DNA of 64,000 nt from Leisingera coralii (lineage in GTDB: Bacteria > Pseudomonadota > Alphaproteobacteria > Rhodobacterales > Rhodobacteraceae): assembly GCF_049056525.1 (NCBI RefSeq), contig NZ_JBHUPT010000014.1, positions 62,001 to 126,000 on the forward strand, read 5' to 3'. A model generated the notes under the pieces. It saw only the letters and a list, made by a program, of their open reading frames with translations, ran no database searches and was not told where the DNA came from. Shown here in pieces: positions 56,055-64,000 of this stretch. The position numbers were made by a program, and so were the translations under genes. Numbering within the stretch: the stretch's first letter is position 1; each line of letters opens with the position of its first letter.

Positions 56055-57907
56055 TGCGCCTCGGCCTGCTCCAGTTTCTCCAGCGCGTCCATCCACAGGC
56101 CTTCAGCCCGTTCCAGCGCCTCGATGCACTCAGCGTGCTTTTTCTGCCAGACCGCCATATCCGCCGCCTTGCCCGGTTCGTACAGGCTAGGGTCGGCGAG
56201 TTTTTCGTCAAGCTTTTCACGCATTTCGCTGAGCTTTTCCACCCGCGCCTCGGACTTGCGGACCTCGGAGCGCAGGGCGATCAGCACATCGCGGGAGGCC
56301 CGTTTGGGTTTGGCTTGCTTTGGCGCCTCGGCTTTGGCGGCGGGTTTCTCCCGCGCCAGCAGCAGCGCGCGGTAGCTCTCCAGGTCGCCGTCATAGGGTT
56401 TGACAGTGCCGTCCGAGACCAGCCACAGCCGGTCTGCCACCAGACTCAGCAGATGCATGTCGTGGCTGACCAGGATCACTGCGCCGGAGTAGGCGGTGAG
56501 CGCCTCCACCAGCGCCTCGCGGCTTTCGATGTCCAGGTGGTTGGTCGGTTCGTCGAGGATCAGCATATGCGGTGCGTCGATGGTTGCGATCAGCAGGCTG
56601 AGCCGCGCCTTCTGGCCGCCGGACAGCCGCCCGACTTCGGTCTCGGCCTGTGCGGCACCCAGGCCGAAGCCTGCCAGCCGCGCACGCCACTTTGCCGGTG
56701 CCTCATCGGGACGCAGGCGGCGCAGGTGATCGAGCGGGGTTTCATCGACATACAGTTCATCCACCTGATGCTGTGCGAAGTAGCCGATGCGCAACTTTGA
56801 AGACCGGGTCATCTTGCCTGCCATCAGCGGCAGCCGGTCGGCCAGCAGCTTTGACAGCGTCGACTTGCCCTGGCCGTTCTTGCCCAACAGCGCGATGCGG
56901 TCGTCCTGGTCGATGCGCAGGTTCAGCCGTTTCAGGATTTCCGTATCGCCATAGCCGGTGATGCCGCCCTCGATATGGATGATCGGCGGGGACATTTCCT
57001 CCGGCTCCGGGAAGGTGAAGGCGCGCAGCGCCGCCTCCTGCGGCGTGGTGATCGGCTTCATCTTGGCGATCATCTTGAGGCGGGCCTGCGCCTGTTTCGC
57101 CTTGGTTGCCTTGGCGCGGAACCGGTCGACGAAGCTTTGCAGATGGGCGCGGCGGGCTTCCTGTTTCTTGGCTTCGGACTGGGCGGCAAGAATCCGGGCG
57201 GCGCGGGTCTCGGCAAAGGTGTCGTAGTTGCCCTGGTAGAGGCTGAGCTTCTTGTCCTCCAGGTGCAGGATCGCGCCCACCGCCCGGTTCAGCAGGCCCC
57301 GGTCATGGCTGACGATCAGCACCGTATGCGGGTATTTCGCCAGGTAGCTTTCCAGCCACAGCGCGCCCTCGAGGTCGAGGTAGTTGGTCGGCTCGTCCAG
57401 CAGCAGCAGGTCAGGCTGGGCAAACAGCACCGCGGCCAGCGCCACCCGCATCCGCCAGCCGCCGGAGAAGTCCGAGCAGGGGCGTTTCTGGTCGGCGTCG
57501 TCAAAGCCCAGGCCCTTGAGGATCGAGGCAGCGCGCGCCTCCGCCGACCAGGCGTCGATATCTGACAATCGCGTCTGGATCTCGGCAATCCGCGCCGGGT
57601 CGGTGGCGCTGTCAGCTTCGGCCAGCAGGGCGGCACGCTCGGTATCGGCGGCCAGCACCGTGTCGGTCAACGAGACGTTGGAGGAGGGCACTTCCTGCGC
57701 GACACCGCCGATGCGCGCCTTGGAGGGCAGGGAAATGCTGCCGGTTTCCAGCGCCAGCTCGCCCCGGATCAGCCGGAACAGGGTGGTCTTGCCGGTGCCG
57801 TTGCGCCCGACCAGGCCAACCTTGTGGCCGGTGGGAATGGTGGCAGAGGCGCCTTCGATCAGCGGGCGGCCTTCGACCGAATAGGTGATGTCCTGAATGC
57901 GTAACAT
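56051..57907 (-). CDS. ABC-F family ATPase (YheS/ABCF3-like)
   Basis: 618 residues, two ABC cassettes, no membrane segments. First: GRNGTGKTT (about 34), DFSGGWRMRVALA, LLLLDEPTNYLD. Linker arm (245-280) with HLQSFVDRFRAKATKAKQAQ, the ABC-F P-site tRNA interaction region. Second: GKNGQGKST, RLSGGQKARLSL, LILDEPTNHLD. The C-terminal coiled coil ends KLEQAEAQ. It belongs to a different ABC-F subgroup from the Uup-like gene at 13578. Co-translated with marC. Confidence 0.9.
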   Translation of the reverse strand: MLRIQDITYSVEGRPLIEGASATIPTGHKVGLVGRNGTGKTTLFRLIRGELALETGSISLPSKARIGGVAQEVPSSNVSLTDTVLAADTERAALLAEADSATDPARIAEIQTRLSDIDAWSAEARAASILKGLGFDDADQKRPCSDFSGGWRMRVALAAVLFAQPDLLLLDEPTNYLDLEGALWLESYLAKYPHTVLIVSHDRGLLNRAVGAILHLEDKKLSLYQGNYDTFAETRAARILAAQSEAKKQEARRAHLQSFVDRFRAKATKAKQAQARLKMIAKMKPITTPQEAALRAFTFPEPEEMSPPIIHIEGGITGYGDTEILKRLNLRIDQDDRIALLGKNGQGKSTLSKLLADRLPLMAGKMTRSSKLRIGYFAQHQVDELYVDETPLDHLRRLRPDEAPAKWRARLAGFGLGAAQAETEVGRLSGGQKARLSLLIATIDAPHMLILDEPTNHLDIESREALVEALTAYSGAVILVSHDMHLLSLVADRLWLVSDGTVKPYDGDLESYRALLLAREKPAAKAEAPKQAKPKRASRDVLIALRSEVRKSEARVEKLSEMREKLDEKLADPSLYEPGKAADMAVWQKKHAECIEALERAEGLWMDALEKLEQAEAQ

Positions 57908-58107
57908 GATCAGCGGTGTGGCGCAGGTGCCGGAGGCTGTCAATCGGCCTGCCGCCTTCCTCTTGCTGAAAATATCCACGCCGGAGGCACGCGCGCTTGC
58001 GCGCAGTCTGAAAACGTCTTCCCAAGCGCGTTCAGCCATGTTACGCGGCGCGCGGAGTTTCCGGCCCGGGGATACGCCCCGCGGCCCATCAATCAGGAGA
58101 ATGCCAA

Positions 58108-58530
58108 ATGGCTCTGGAACGCACTTTCTCGATCATCAAGCCCGATGCAACCCGCCGCAACCTGACCGGCAAGATCAATGCCAAGTTTGAAGAAGCCGGC
58201 CTGCGCATCGTGGCGCAGAAGCGCATCCACATGACCAAGGAGCAGGCAGGCAAGTTCTACGAAGTGCACGCCGAGCGTCCGTTCTACGACGAACTGTGCG
58301 AATTCATGTCCTCCGCTCCGGTGGTTGTGCAGGTGCTGGAAGGCGAAAACGCCATTGCCAAGAACCGCGAAGTGATGGGCGCCACCAACCCGGCCGACGC
58401 AGCCCCCGGCACCATCCGCGCCGAGTTCGCTGAATCGGTTGGCGAAAACTCCGTGCACGGTTCCGACGCGCCGGAAACCGCAGCCGTGGAAATCGCCTAC
58501 TTCTTCTCCGGCATCGAGCTGGTCGGCTGA
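58108..58530 (+). CDS. ndk: Nucleoside diphosphate kinase
   Basis: 140 residues. ERTFSIIKPDATRRNLTG at residue 3, and the active-site His in TIRAEFAESVGENSVHGSDAPE (about 100-121, His117). It keeps (d)NTP pools balanced using ATP through a phosphohistidine. gagaatgcca precedes the ATG. Divergent from the ABC-F gene; a strong terminator follows. Confidence 0.98.
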   Translation: MALERTFSIIKPDATRRNLTGKINAKFEEAGLRIVAQKRIHMTKEQAGKFYEVHAERPFYDELCEFMSSAPVVVQVLEGENAIAKNREVMGATNPADAAPGTIRAEFAESVGENSVHGSDAPETAAVEIAYFFSGIELVG

Positions 58531-58556
58531 TCCTCCGGATCACCGTTTGACATCGG

Positions 58557-58592
58557 AAGGGGCTGCAGCTTCAGGCTTGCAGCCCCTTTTTT
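58557..58592 (+). terminator. Rho-independent terminator of ndk
   Basis: AAGGGGCTGCA (58557-58567) pairs with 58578-58588 around a 10-nt loop and is followed by six T. Its tail touches the stop codon of the convergent DUF4112 gene and may serve both strands. Confidence 0.9.
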
Positions 58593-59113
58593 CATGGGTC
58601 GAGGTAGCGGTTCAGCGGGTGCTGCCGTATCGCGGGCTGATCCTGCGGCGGCGCGGGCCTGGTTTCCAAGTAAGACAGCGAGCGCCCCAGTTCGCGCGGT
58701 GCGGTCAGCTTTGAAAACGCCCGGCGCCCAAGGCGCTTGGGCAGCGGCTCACCCTTTGAGGCGGTTTCCTCCAGGTGGCGGCGGAGCAGGTCTGTGTTGC
58801 GGGTGTTTGACTTCCAGGCCATGTCGAACAGGTCGCCCACCAGGGGCACGGAGCCGATCAGGGCGTCGATACCGGTGTTCGCCGCCATCCGGGCGAGGGT
58901 GCCGGCAGAGGCGCCCATCTGGTAGCCCGAGTACAGGATGTATCCGGCGGGGGCCAGCGCCAGGGCGTCCCCGATGCCGGGAACCAGGCCGGCGATGCTG
59001 TCCCAACCAACCCGCAGGCCGAGGCCCGGAATTCGGAACGCCCGGTCCATCCGCTGTGCCAGGCGCTCAAGCGATTGCAGTTTTTCTTCGTGATACTGCG
59101 GCAGATCAGGCAT
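58592..59113 (-). CDS. DUF4112 membrane protein
   Basis: 173 residues. LGLRVGWDSIAGLVPGIGDALALAPAGYILYSGYQMG and TGIDALIGSVPLVGDLFDMAWKSNTRN are the DUF4112 pattern, with two hydrophobic stretches (about 37-70 and 88-103). No activity known. The first codons overlap the end of the Pmp3-like gene (ATG within its last codons), so the two small membrane proteins are translationally coupled. Confidence 0.88.
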   Translation of the reverse strand: MPDLPQYHEEKLQSLERLAQRMDRAFRIPGLGLRVGWDSIAGLVPGIGDALALAPAGYILYSGYQMGASAGTLARMAANTGIDALIGSVPLVGDLFDMAWKSNTRNTDLLRRHLEETASKGEPLPKRLGRRAFSKLTAPRELGRSLSYLETRPAPPQDQPAIRQHPLNRYLDP

Positions 59114-59276
59114 GGCTGGGTGTCCGCGCAATGACCCAGACCGCGTGCACGATGCCGGGGATGTAACCCAGGATGGTCAGCAGAATGTTCAGCCAGAAGT
59201 GCTTGCCCAGGCCGACCTGGAGAAAGACGCCAAGCGGCGGCAGCAGCACTGCGAAGATGATACGGATCAGGTCCAT
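59106..59276 (-). CDS. Pmp3/YqaE (UPF0057) small membrane protein
   Basis: 56 residues: MDLIRIIFAVLLPPLGVFLQ, then GLGKHFWLNILLTILGYIPG and IVHAVWVIARTPSHA. LPPLGVFL and ILTILGYIPGIVHAVW are the proteolipid Pmp3 signature with two membrane helices. The family affects membrane potential and salt/cation tolerance in yeast and plants; bacterial roles are little studied. agagggag precedes the ATG. Coupled with DUF4112 by an 8-bp overlap. Confidence 0.9.
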   Translation of the reverse strand: MDLIRIIFAVLLPPLGVFLQVGLGKHFWLNILLTILGYIPGIVHAVWVIARTPSHA

Positions 59277-59381
59277 GCCGGAACTCCCTCTGTTGCTCTC
59301 ATTCCTGAAGAGTTAACGGCTGAACCCCGGAAAAGTTGCACAGGAGCCGGTGCGGCAGGTCTGGTTCGCAGCTGGCGCGGC

Positions 59382-59729
59382 CTAAAGCGGTTTCAGGTCG
59401 GAAGGCGCGGCGCGGACGCCGATGGCGTCCAGCTCTGCCAGCAGTTTCGAGCTGTGCTGCGGCCGGGCTTCGGCCTTGATCGCATCAAAGCGTTTGCGCA
59501 ACTCCTCCTTTTCCTTGCCCTTGCAATCGTTCCAGGGGCGGCCTTGCAGCGCCATCACCAGAACGTAATAGCCGATGAAATGCGGCCGGGTGCCGGATTG
59601 CAGCAGCCGGGCATAGGCCGCATCGGGACCGATGGCGCGCAGCTCCTCAGCCGAGGCGATTCCCGCCCGGTGGCAGGCTTCCTCATAAGCGGGACCAAGG
59701 TTGCGGATGGAGGAAATGGCTGTGTTCAT
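59382..59729 (-). CDS. TfoX C-terminal domain protein
   Basis: 115 residues. ISSIRNLGPAYEEACHRAGIASAEELRAIGPDAAYARLLQSG is the TfoX_C helix-hairpin-helix-like pattern (Sxy/TfoX competence regulators), here without the N-terminal TfoX domain. YVLVMALQGRPWNDC and LRKRFDAI complete the family. Without the N-terminal domain a competence role is doubtful. Stands alone, divergent from the P450 gene. Confidence 0.82.
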   Translation of the reverse strand: MNTAISSIRNLGPAYEEACHRAGIASAEELRAIGPDAAYARLLQSGTRPHFIGYYVLVMALQGRPWNDCKGKEKEELRKRFDAIKAEARPQHSSKLLAELDAIGVRAAPSDLKPL

Positions 59730-59900
59730 GGTTTGTTTCTATCCGGTGAGAGCCTGGTTGTCACGCCTGAAACTGCCATGTTCGTTAACCGCGCAGGCAC
59801 GGCCTGACGCTGGGTCCTTCGGCGCTTTGCCTGATTGACAGTCGCATTTCCGGCGGAAAGCCTTGCGGGCAGGGAAAGCGGAACCGGCAGGAGGGCGGAG

Positions 59901-61130
59901 ATGAGGGAAAGCCAGCAAGCACCTGTGAATGTGGAGGGTTTTGATCTGTCGAACCCGCCAGCCGGATTTGCGGAGGATCCGTTTCCCTTTTACGACGCCT
60001 TGCTGCGCGACGCTCCGGTGCTGCCGCAGCCGGATGGGTCGCTGCTGATTTGCCGTCATGCCGATCTGGACCGGATATACCGCGATACCACGCTGTTTTC
60101 CTCGGATAAGAAGAAGGTGTTTGGTCCTAAATACGGCGCGGGCTCGCCGCTGTTTGAGCATCACACCACCTCCCTTGTGTTTTCCGATCCGCCGCTTCAT
60201 ACGCGGGTGCGCAAGATCATGACCTCGGCCCTGACCCCGCGGGCCATTGCCAAGATGGAGCCGGGGCTGATCGCCACGGTGGATCATTTGCTGGGCGAGA
60301 TGGCGGGCAGGGATCAGGCGGATCTGATCGAGGACTTTGCCGCCTCCATCCCGATCCAGATCATCGGCAACCTGCTGGATGTGCCGATGGCGGAGCGCGC
60401 GCCGCTTCGCGACTGGTCGCTGGCCATCCTGGGTGCGCTGGAGCCTGTGCTGAGTGCGGAGCAGCTGGCGGCGGGTCACCGGGCGGTCGAGGAATTCAAG
60501 GAGTACCTTAGCGGTCTGATTGCCCATCGCCGGGCCAGCCCCGGGGATATCGAGACGGATGTGCTGACACGGCTGATCCGCGGGGAGGGGGCAGAGGGCA
60601 CCCTGAGCGAGATCGAACTGATTCAGAACTGCATCTTCATCCTGAATGCCGGCCATGAGACCACCACCAACCTGATCGGCAACGGGCTGGCGCTGCTGCA
60701 TGAATATCCGGCGCAGAAGCGGTGGCTGCTGGAGACTCCGGAGCTGATCAAGCCCGCGGTTGAGGAGATGCTGCGGTTCCGCTCCCCCAATCAGCTGGGC
60801 AACCGGGAAACCACCGCGGAGGTGGAGATCGGCGGGCACCTTGTTCCGGCAGGAACCAATCTGCATCTGGTGATCGGTGCCGCCAATCGCGACCCGGAGG
60901 TGTTTGAAAAACCTGAGGTGTTCGATATTTCCCGAAGCCCGAACCGGCATCTTGCCTTTGCCGGCGGTCCGCATGTCTGCGTCGGGCTGACGCTGGCGCG
61001 GCTGGAGGGGAAGATCGCGATCGAGCGGTTCCTGCACCGCTTCCCGGACTACCGGCTGCTGCCTGGGCGGGTGCCGGGCGGGAGGATCCGGTTCAGGGGG
61101 TATGCAGCCTTGCCGGCCAGTTTGCGCTGA
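59901..61130 (+). CDS. Cytochrome P450
   Basis: 409 residues, soluble bacterial P450. I-helix oxygen-activation motif AGHETT (250-255), ExxR at 289-292 (EEMLRFR) and haem loop FAGGPHVCVGLTLAR with thiolate Cys360. A strong ggagggcggag precedes ATG 59901. No ferredoxin or reductase gene is next to it, so electrons must come from elsewhere. It resembles P450s of the CYP107/CYP105-like broad class only in general; the substrate is unknown. Convergent with the response regulator, 28 bp apart. Confidence 0.93.
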   Translation: MRESQQAPVNVEGFDLSNPPAGFAEDPFPFYDALLRDAPVLPQPDGSLLICRHADLDRIYRDTTLFSSDKKKVFGPKYGAGSPLFEHHTTSLVFSDPPLHTRVRKIMTSALTPRAIAKMEPGLIATVDHLLGEMAGRDQADLIEDFAASIPIQIIGNLLDVPMAERAPLRDWSLAILGALEPVLSAEQLAAGHRAVEEFKEYLSGLIAHRRASPGDIETDVLTRLIRGEGAEGTLSEIELIQNCIFILNAGHETTTNLIGNGLALLHEYPAQKRWLLETPELIKPAVEEMLRFRSPNQLGNRETTAEVEIGGHLVPAGTNLHLVIGAANRDPEVFEKPEVFDISRSPNRHLAFAGGPHVCVGLTLARLEGKIAIERFLHRFPDYRLLPGRVPGGRIRFRGYAALPASLR

Positions 61131-61158
61131 TCACTGGTCCACGGGGCACGGGCCCGGG

Positions 61159-61773
61159 TCAGAACAGACCGGATTCCTTGGCAGTAAGCGCTGCCTGGGT
61201 GCGGTTCTTGGCATCCAGCTTGCGGCACAGGGTGCGCACATGCAGCTTGATGGTCACTTCCTGCAGGTTCAGCTCGCGGGCGATTTCCTTGTTCGACAAT
61301 CCGCGGCTCAGCCCGTTCAGCACCTCCAGCTCCCGCGGGCTGAGCTTCTGGGCCAGCGGGTGGGTGCTGGCCGCGGCTTCTTCGCGCATCAGGTCGACCG
61401 GCACATAGATTTCGCCGGCACTCATGAAGCGGACCGCGTTCAGCAGCGATTGCGCCCCCATCGTCTTGGGGATGAAGCCAATGGCACCGGCATCCAGCGC
61501 CTCCTGCGCAGTGCGGGCGGGCGCGCTGCCGGACAGAATGGCCACGCCCTTGCCGCCATTGGCCGCCAGCGCCTTGGCCAGCCCGTCGAGCCCCATCATG
61601 CCGGGCATATTGTAGTCGAGCAGTACCAGGTCGAACGGCCCCTCGCCGGAAATCTGCTCGATCGCGCCGGGCAGGTCGGTGGCCAGCGCCACCTCCGCGC
61701 CGCCCTCGGATTTGAGGTAGGCGGAGATCGTCTCCCGAACCATATCGTGATCGTCTGCCAGCAAAATTCGCAT
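61159..61773 (-). CDS. LuxR-type response regulator (NarL family)
   Basis: 204 residues. The receiver has MRILLADDHDMV, the phospho-acceptor Asp in VLLDYNMPGMMGLDGL and the Lys switch in FIPKTMG. The LuxR HTH is LSPRELEVLNGLSRGLSNKEIARELNLQEVTIKLHVRTL. An in-frame ATG at 61875 also has a ribosome site, but the extra 34 codons have poor third-position GC, so I took 61773. Divergent from a molybdopterin-fold protein and a histidine kinase, its likely partners. Confidence 0.88.
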   Translation of the reverse strand: MRILLADDHDMVRETISAYLKSEGGAEVALATDLPGAIEQISGEGPFDLVLLDYNMPGMMGLDGLAKALAANGGKGVAILSGSAPARTAQEALDAGAIGFIPKTMGAQSLLNAVRFMSAGEIYVPVDLMREEAAASTHPLAQKLSPRELEVLNGLSRGLSNKEIARELNLQEVTIKLHVRTLCRKLDAKNRTQAALTAKESGLF

Positions 61774-62086
61774 GATGCCTCTGGACCTGTTCTGCAACTC
61801 ACGGTCCCAGTCTACAGCCACAAGTGTTTCGAAACTGTCAACCTTGGTTTGCGGGGCTGCGTTAAAAGAGGGCATTTTTTACTGCTCCTGTCAAATCGCC
61901 GGCATATGAGTGATACTACCCCGGCAGGGCGAAGGCCGGTAAGCCAACATTAGGGTGCTGGCGCTACGCTTGAGGCTGGGCACCCTATACGGAAGGTCAG
62001 GACCCTATCCTCCGGTGCCGGTTTCCGGGCCGCGCCAATGTGGCATGTTTCCGGGTGAATGGATGTTGGCATTAGGAGAGCAGAAA
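61774..62086. other. Intergenic region of the signalling cluster
   Basis: 313 bp between divergent genes, less GC-rich than the genes. It holds the possible 34-codon extension of the regulator (to 61875), then about 210 bp with no gene I can see; both promoters must lie here. gggcaccctatac and aggaccctatcc near 61980-62010 share a short repeated accctat. Confidence 0.35.
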
Positions 62087-62584
62087 ATGAGAGGGATGAT
62101 GTCACGGGCTGCGGCGCTGGCCGCCATGGTGGTCATGGCCTGCGCAGCTGCAGTGCTGGCGGGCGACGAACCGCAGGTGCTGCTGTCGGTGCGCGTGGAC
62201 GGCCAGGCAGAGCCTGCGGCGCAGTACACGATCGAGGATCTGCGCGCGCTTGAGCCGGTCACCATCGAGACGGAAACCATCTGGACCACCGGCCCGCAAC
62301 AGTTCACCGGCGTGCCGCTGGCGGTTCTGGTGCAGCAGATGGGCGTCAGCGGCGGCCACCTGGTGGCGCATGCTGTAAATGATTACTCGGTGGAAATCCC
62401 GGTGTCGGACGCGGTTGAGGGCGGGCCGATTGTCGCCTTTGAACGCAATGGCGCGGAAATGCCGCTGCGCAACAAGGGGCCGCTGTGGGTGGTCTACCCC
62501 TACGACAGCAACCCGGCCTACCGGACGGAGGAGATTTATTCGCGCAGCATCTGGCAGCTGGACCGGATCGTGATCCGTCAATGA
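62087..62584 (+). CDS. Periplasmic molybdopterin-fold protein lacking the Mo ligand Cys
   Basis: 165 residues. The signal peptide (ALAAMVVMACAAAVLA) is cut before GDEPQ. The rest matches the oxidoreductase molybdopterin-binding (sulfite oxidase-like) fold: YTIEDLRALEPVTIETETIW, QQFTGVPLAVLVQQMGV, HAVNDYSVEIPV, GPIVAFERNGAEMPLRNKGPLWVVYPYD. The mature part has no Cys, so no canonical Mo-thiolate ligand. It is 25 bp upstream of a histidine kinase, so a ligand-sensing partner role is likely (inference). ggagagc precedes the ATG. Confidence 0.85.
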   Translation: MRGMMSRAAALAAMVVMACAAAVLAGDEPQVLLSVRVDGQAEPAAQYTIEDLRALEPVTIETETIWTTGPQQFTGVPLAVLVQQMGVSGGHLVAHAVNDYSVEIPVSDAVEGGPIVAFERNGAEMPLRNKGPLWVVYPYDSNPAYRTEEIYSRSIWQLDRIVIRQ

Positions 62585-62609
62585 CAGCCGGGCAGGGGGA
62601 TGGCTGCTG

Positions 62610-64000
62610 ATGCTGCACGGGTTTCCATCGGTGCCGCGCTGGGTTCTGGCGCTGGTACTGGCCATCGCCGCGGCGCTGGCGGCGCAATCGGTGCGGCTGG
62701 GCCACCAGGTTCTGCACGAGCTGGACGGGCTGTCGACCGCGGCGACCGACAACATGCAGTGGAACCTGTCCCAGGCCGAGGTTGAGCATCTGAAGCTGCA
62801 GGCCGCGGTACTGGCCGCCAATACAGCCGCCGACCTGCCCCGGCTGCGGCGCCAGTTCGATATCTACTACAGCCGGATCACCACCTTCCGCGAAAGCCCG
62901 CTGTTCGAAGACCTGCGCCGCAGCCGGGCCGGGGCGGGGCTGCTGCAGGCGATGCAGGACCGGCTGGACCGGATGGCGGCGGTGGTGGACAGCGGCGATC
63001 AGGCGCTCTTGCACGGCGTGCCGGACCTTGCGGCGGAGCTGGACAGCAACAGCGCTGACGTACGCGAAGTGGCCTTGTTCGGCGTCGTCCTGCAGGTGCA
63101 CGATTCCAAGGAAAAGCGGCTGAAACTGTTCTCCATCTTGTCCCGGCTGGGCTGGGTGGTTCTGGCCCTGGTGCTGGCGCTGGCATTGGCGGCGCTGCTG
63201 CTAGGGCGGCTGTACCGCAAGGGCCGCCAGATGGCGATCGAACGCAGCCGGGCCGCGGCGCGGATGGAGGCAATGATCGCCTCCTCGCTGGATGCGATCC
63301 TGGTGGTCGGCGCTGACGGGCGGATCCAGGCATTCAACGGCGCAGCGGAGTCGGTTTTCGGCTACGGCAGAGAGGAAGCGGTCGGCCAGCCGATGGTCAA
63401 CCTGATCGTGCCGGAGCATCTGCAGGAGGCGCATAGGGCCGGCATGAAACGGTACTTGCAAACCGGCGAGGCGCGGGTTGTAGGCAAGGGCCGGCTGCAG
63501 CTGGAGGCGCGGCGCAAGTCCGGCGAACTGTTTCCGGTGGAGCTGTCTGTCTCGGTCAGCCAGTCGGGCACCGACATGGTGTTCGTCAGCTTCCTGCGCG
63601 ACATCTCCGAGCGGATCGAGGCGGAGGAGGAGCTGCGGCGCGCCCGCGACGACGCGCTGGCAGGCGAGCGGGCCAAGCACAACCTGCTGACGGTGATGAG
63701 CCACGAAATGCGCACGCCTCTGACCGGGGTGCTGGGGGCCATCGACTTGATTGAAGGCACCGGGCCGACACAGGAGCAGCGCCGCTATCTGCAGGCCATG
63801 CGGGTCTCGGGCGAGCTGCTGCTGCATCACGTCAATGACGTGCTGGAGCTGTCGCGGCTGGAATCCGGGGCCGATTCGGAAAAGCTGCGGATCTTCGATC
63901 TGGAAGACCTGGTCAGCGGCCTGGTGGAAAGCCAGCAGGCCAGTGCCAGGGGGCGGGGAATCGACTTGTCGCTGCACTGCAGCCTGGGCGGCAAACCCGT
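62610..64000 (+). CDS. PAS sensor histidine kinase (3' end cut by window)
   Basis: 463 codons visible, no stop before the edge. Membrane helix near residues 10-28, a periplasmic helical domain of about 150 residues, and a second helix at about 178-202 (WVVLALVLALALAALLL). PAS domain (about 218-340: AILVVGADGRIQAFNGAAESVFGY, FVSFLRDISER), then HisKA with phospho-His365 in MSHEMRTPLTGVLG. The ATPase domain lies beyond the window; a hybrid receiver may follow. Likely pairs with the regulator at 61159 and the upstream periplasmic protein. Confidence 0.9.
   Translation, partial: MLHGFPSVPRWVLALVLAIAAALAAQSVRLGHQVLHELDGLSTAATDNMQWNLSQAEVEHLKLQAAVLAANTAADLPRLRRQFDIYYSRITTFRESPLFEDLRRSRAGAGLLQAMQDRLDRMAAVVDSGDQALLHGVPDLAAELDSNSADVREVALFGVVLQVHDSKEKRLKLFSILSRLGWVVLALVLALALAALLLGRLYRKGRQMAIERSRAAARMEAMIASSLDAILVVGADGRIQAFNGAAESVFGYGREEAVGQPMVNLIVPEHLQEAHRAGMKRYLQTGEARVVGKGRLQLEARRKSGELFPVELSVSVSQSGTDMVFVSFLRDISERIEAEEELRRARDDALAGERAKHNLLTVMSHEMRTPLTGVLGAIDLIEGTGPTQEQRRYLQAMRVSGELLLHHVNDVLELSRLESGADSEKLRIFDLEDLVSGLVESQQASARGRGIDLSLHCSLGGKP

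Noticed and set aside
61774..61875. 34-codon N-terminal extension of the response regulator
   Set aside because: Third-position GC is far lower than in neighbouring genes and receivers normally start at RILLADDH; the ribosome site at 61875 keeps some doubt.
1..64000. CRISPR array, insertion sequence, prophage or integrated element
   Set aside because: No regularly spaced direct repeats, transposase, integrase or phage gene was found; the only repeats are the dispersed hairpin elements described.

Overview
The window is ordinary chromosomal DNA from an alphaproteobacterium, almost certainly a marine Rhodobacteraceae of the Roseobacter group (Leisingera/Phaeobacter/Ruegeria-like; this taxonomic call is an inference). 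The grounds are high GC with strong G/C third-position bias, a Mur-type Fur protein, an ornithine-lipid acyltransferase (OlsB), the yceD-rpmF-plsX-fabH-ihfA-merR gene order, a prfA-prmC-DUF4167 run, and many short unannotated roseobacter-type hypotheticals. Genes are densely packed. I see no rRNA, prophage, insertion sequence or CRISPR array. One tRNA (Pro, GGG) is present.

Layout. 1-3.9 kb: SPOR protein, nagZ, scpA, scpB (cell wall recycling and chromosome condensation). 3.8-6.8 kb: MFS exporter with a divergent Lrp-type regulator, then dCTP deaminase. 6.9-12.1 kb: tRNA-Pro and a minus-strand run yceD, rpmF, plsX, fabH, ihfA, merR (ribosome and fatty-acid/phospholipid initiation plus IHF). 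12.2-18.3 kb: bamE, olsB, an ABC-F ATPase, an acetyltransferase, a short-chain dehydrogenase and a GNAT-like protein. 18.9-31.4 kb: tyrS, anmK, desaturase, cupin, selO, an EEP nuclease/phosphatase, a DEAD-box helicase, mur, a DMT exporter, enolase and small lipoproteins. 31.6-39.5 kb: nucleoside hydrolase, a protein with an RGS-like sequence pattern, mazG, and a three-gene amidohydrolase plus two-ureohydrolase cluster. 39.5-42.4 kb: release factor 1 and its methyltransferase. 43.1-53.6 kb: pdxJ, rsmA, pdxA, surA, lptD, lptG, lptF on the minus strand, divergent from pepA-holC; this joins the E. coli lptD-surA-pdxA-rsmA cluster with the E. coli lptFG/pepA-holC divergent locus and covers LPS export, outer membrane protein folding and vitamin B6. 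53.7-61.1 kb: CHAP lipoprotein, globin, retropepsin-like protease, MarC, a second ABC-F ATPase, ndk, small membrane proteins, a TfoX C-terminal-domain protein and a cytochrome P450. 61.2-64 kb: LuxR-type response regulator, a periplasmic molybdopterin-fold protein and a PAS histidine kinase cut by the right edge.

The most unusual content is in the intergenic DNA. (i) A 200-290 bp structured repeat occurs four times (16141, 18346, 25232, 38510), always in the same orientation. It keeps several hairpins whose paired bases change together between copies, including a three-way-junction-like 3' end. (ii) A 70-nt element of three tandem hairpins occurs at 7104, 27557 and 31579, again with compensatory stem changes; looser relatives lie at 15418 and 21461. 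(iii) A double-hairpin element follows the SPOR and Lrp genes (959, 5602). (iv) Two short shared motifs sit at gene 3' ends. These look like families of structured 3'-UTR or REP-like elements. The most unusual protein is the 184-residue product at 33320, whose motif spacing resembles the eukaryotic RGS domain.
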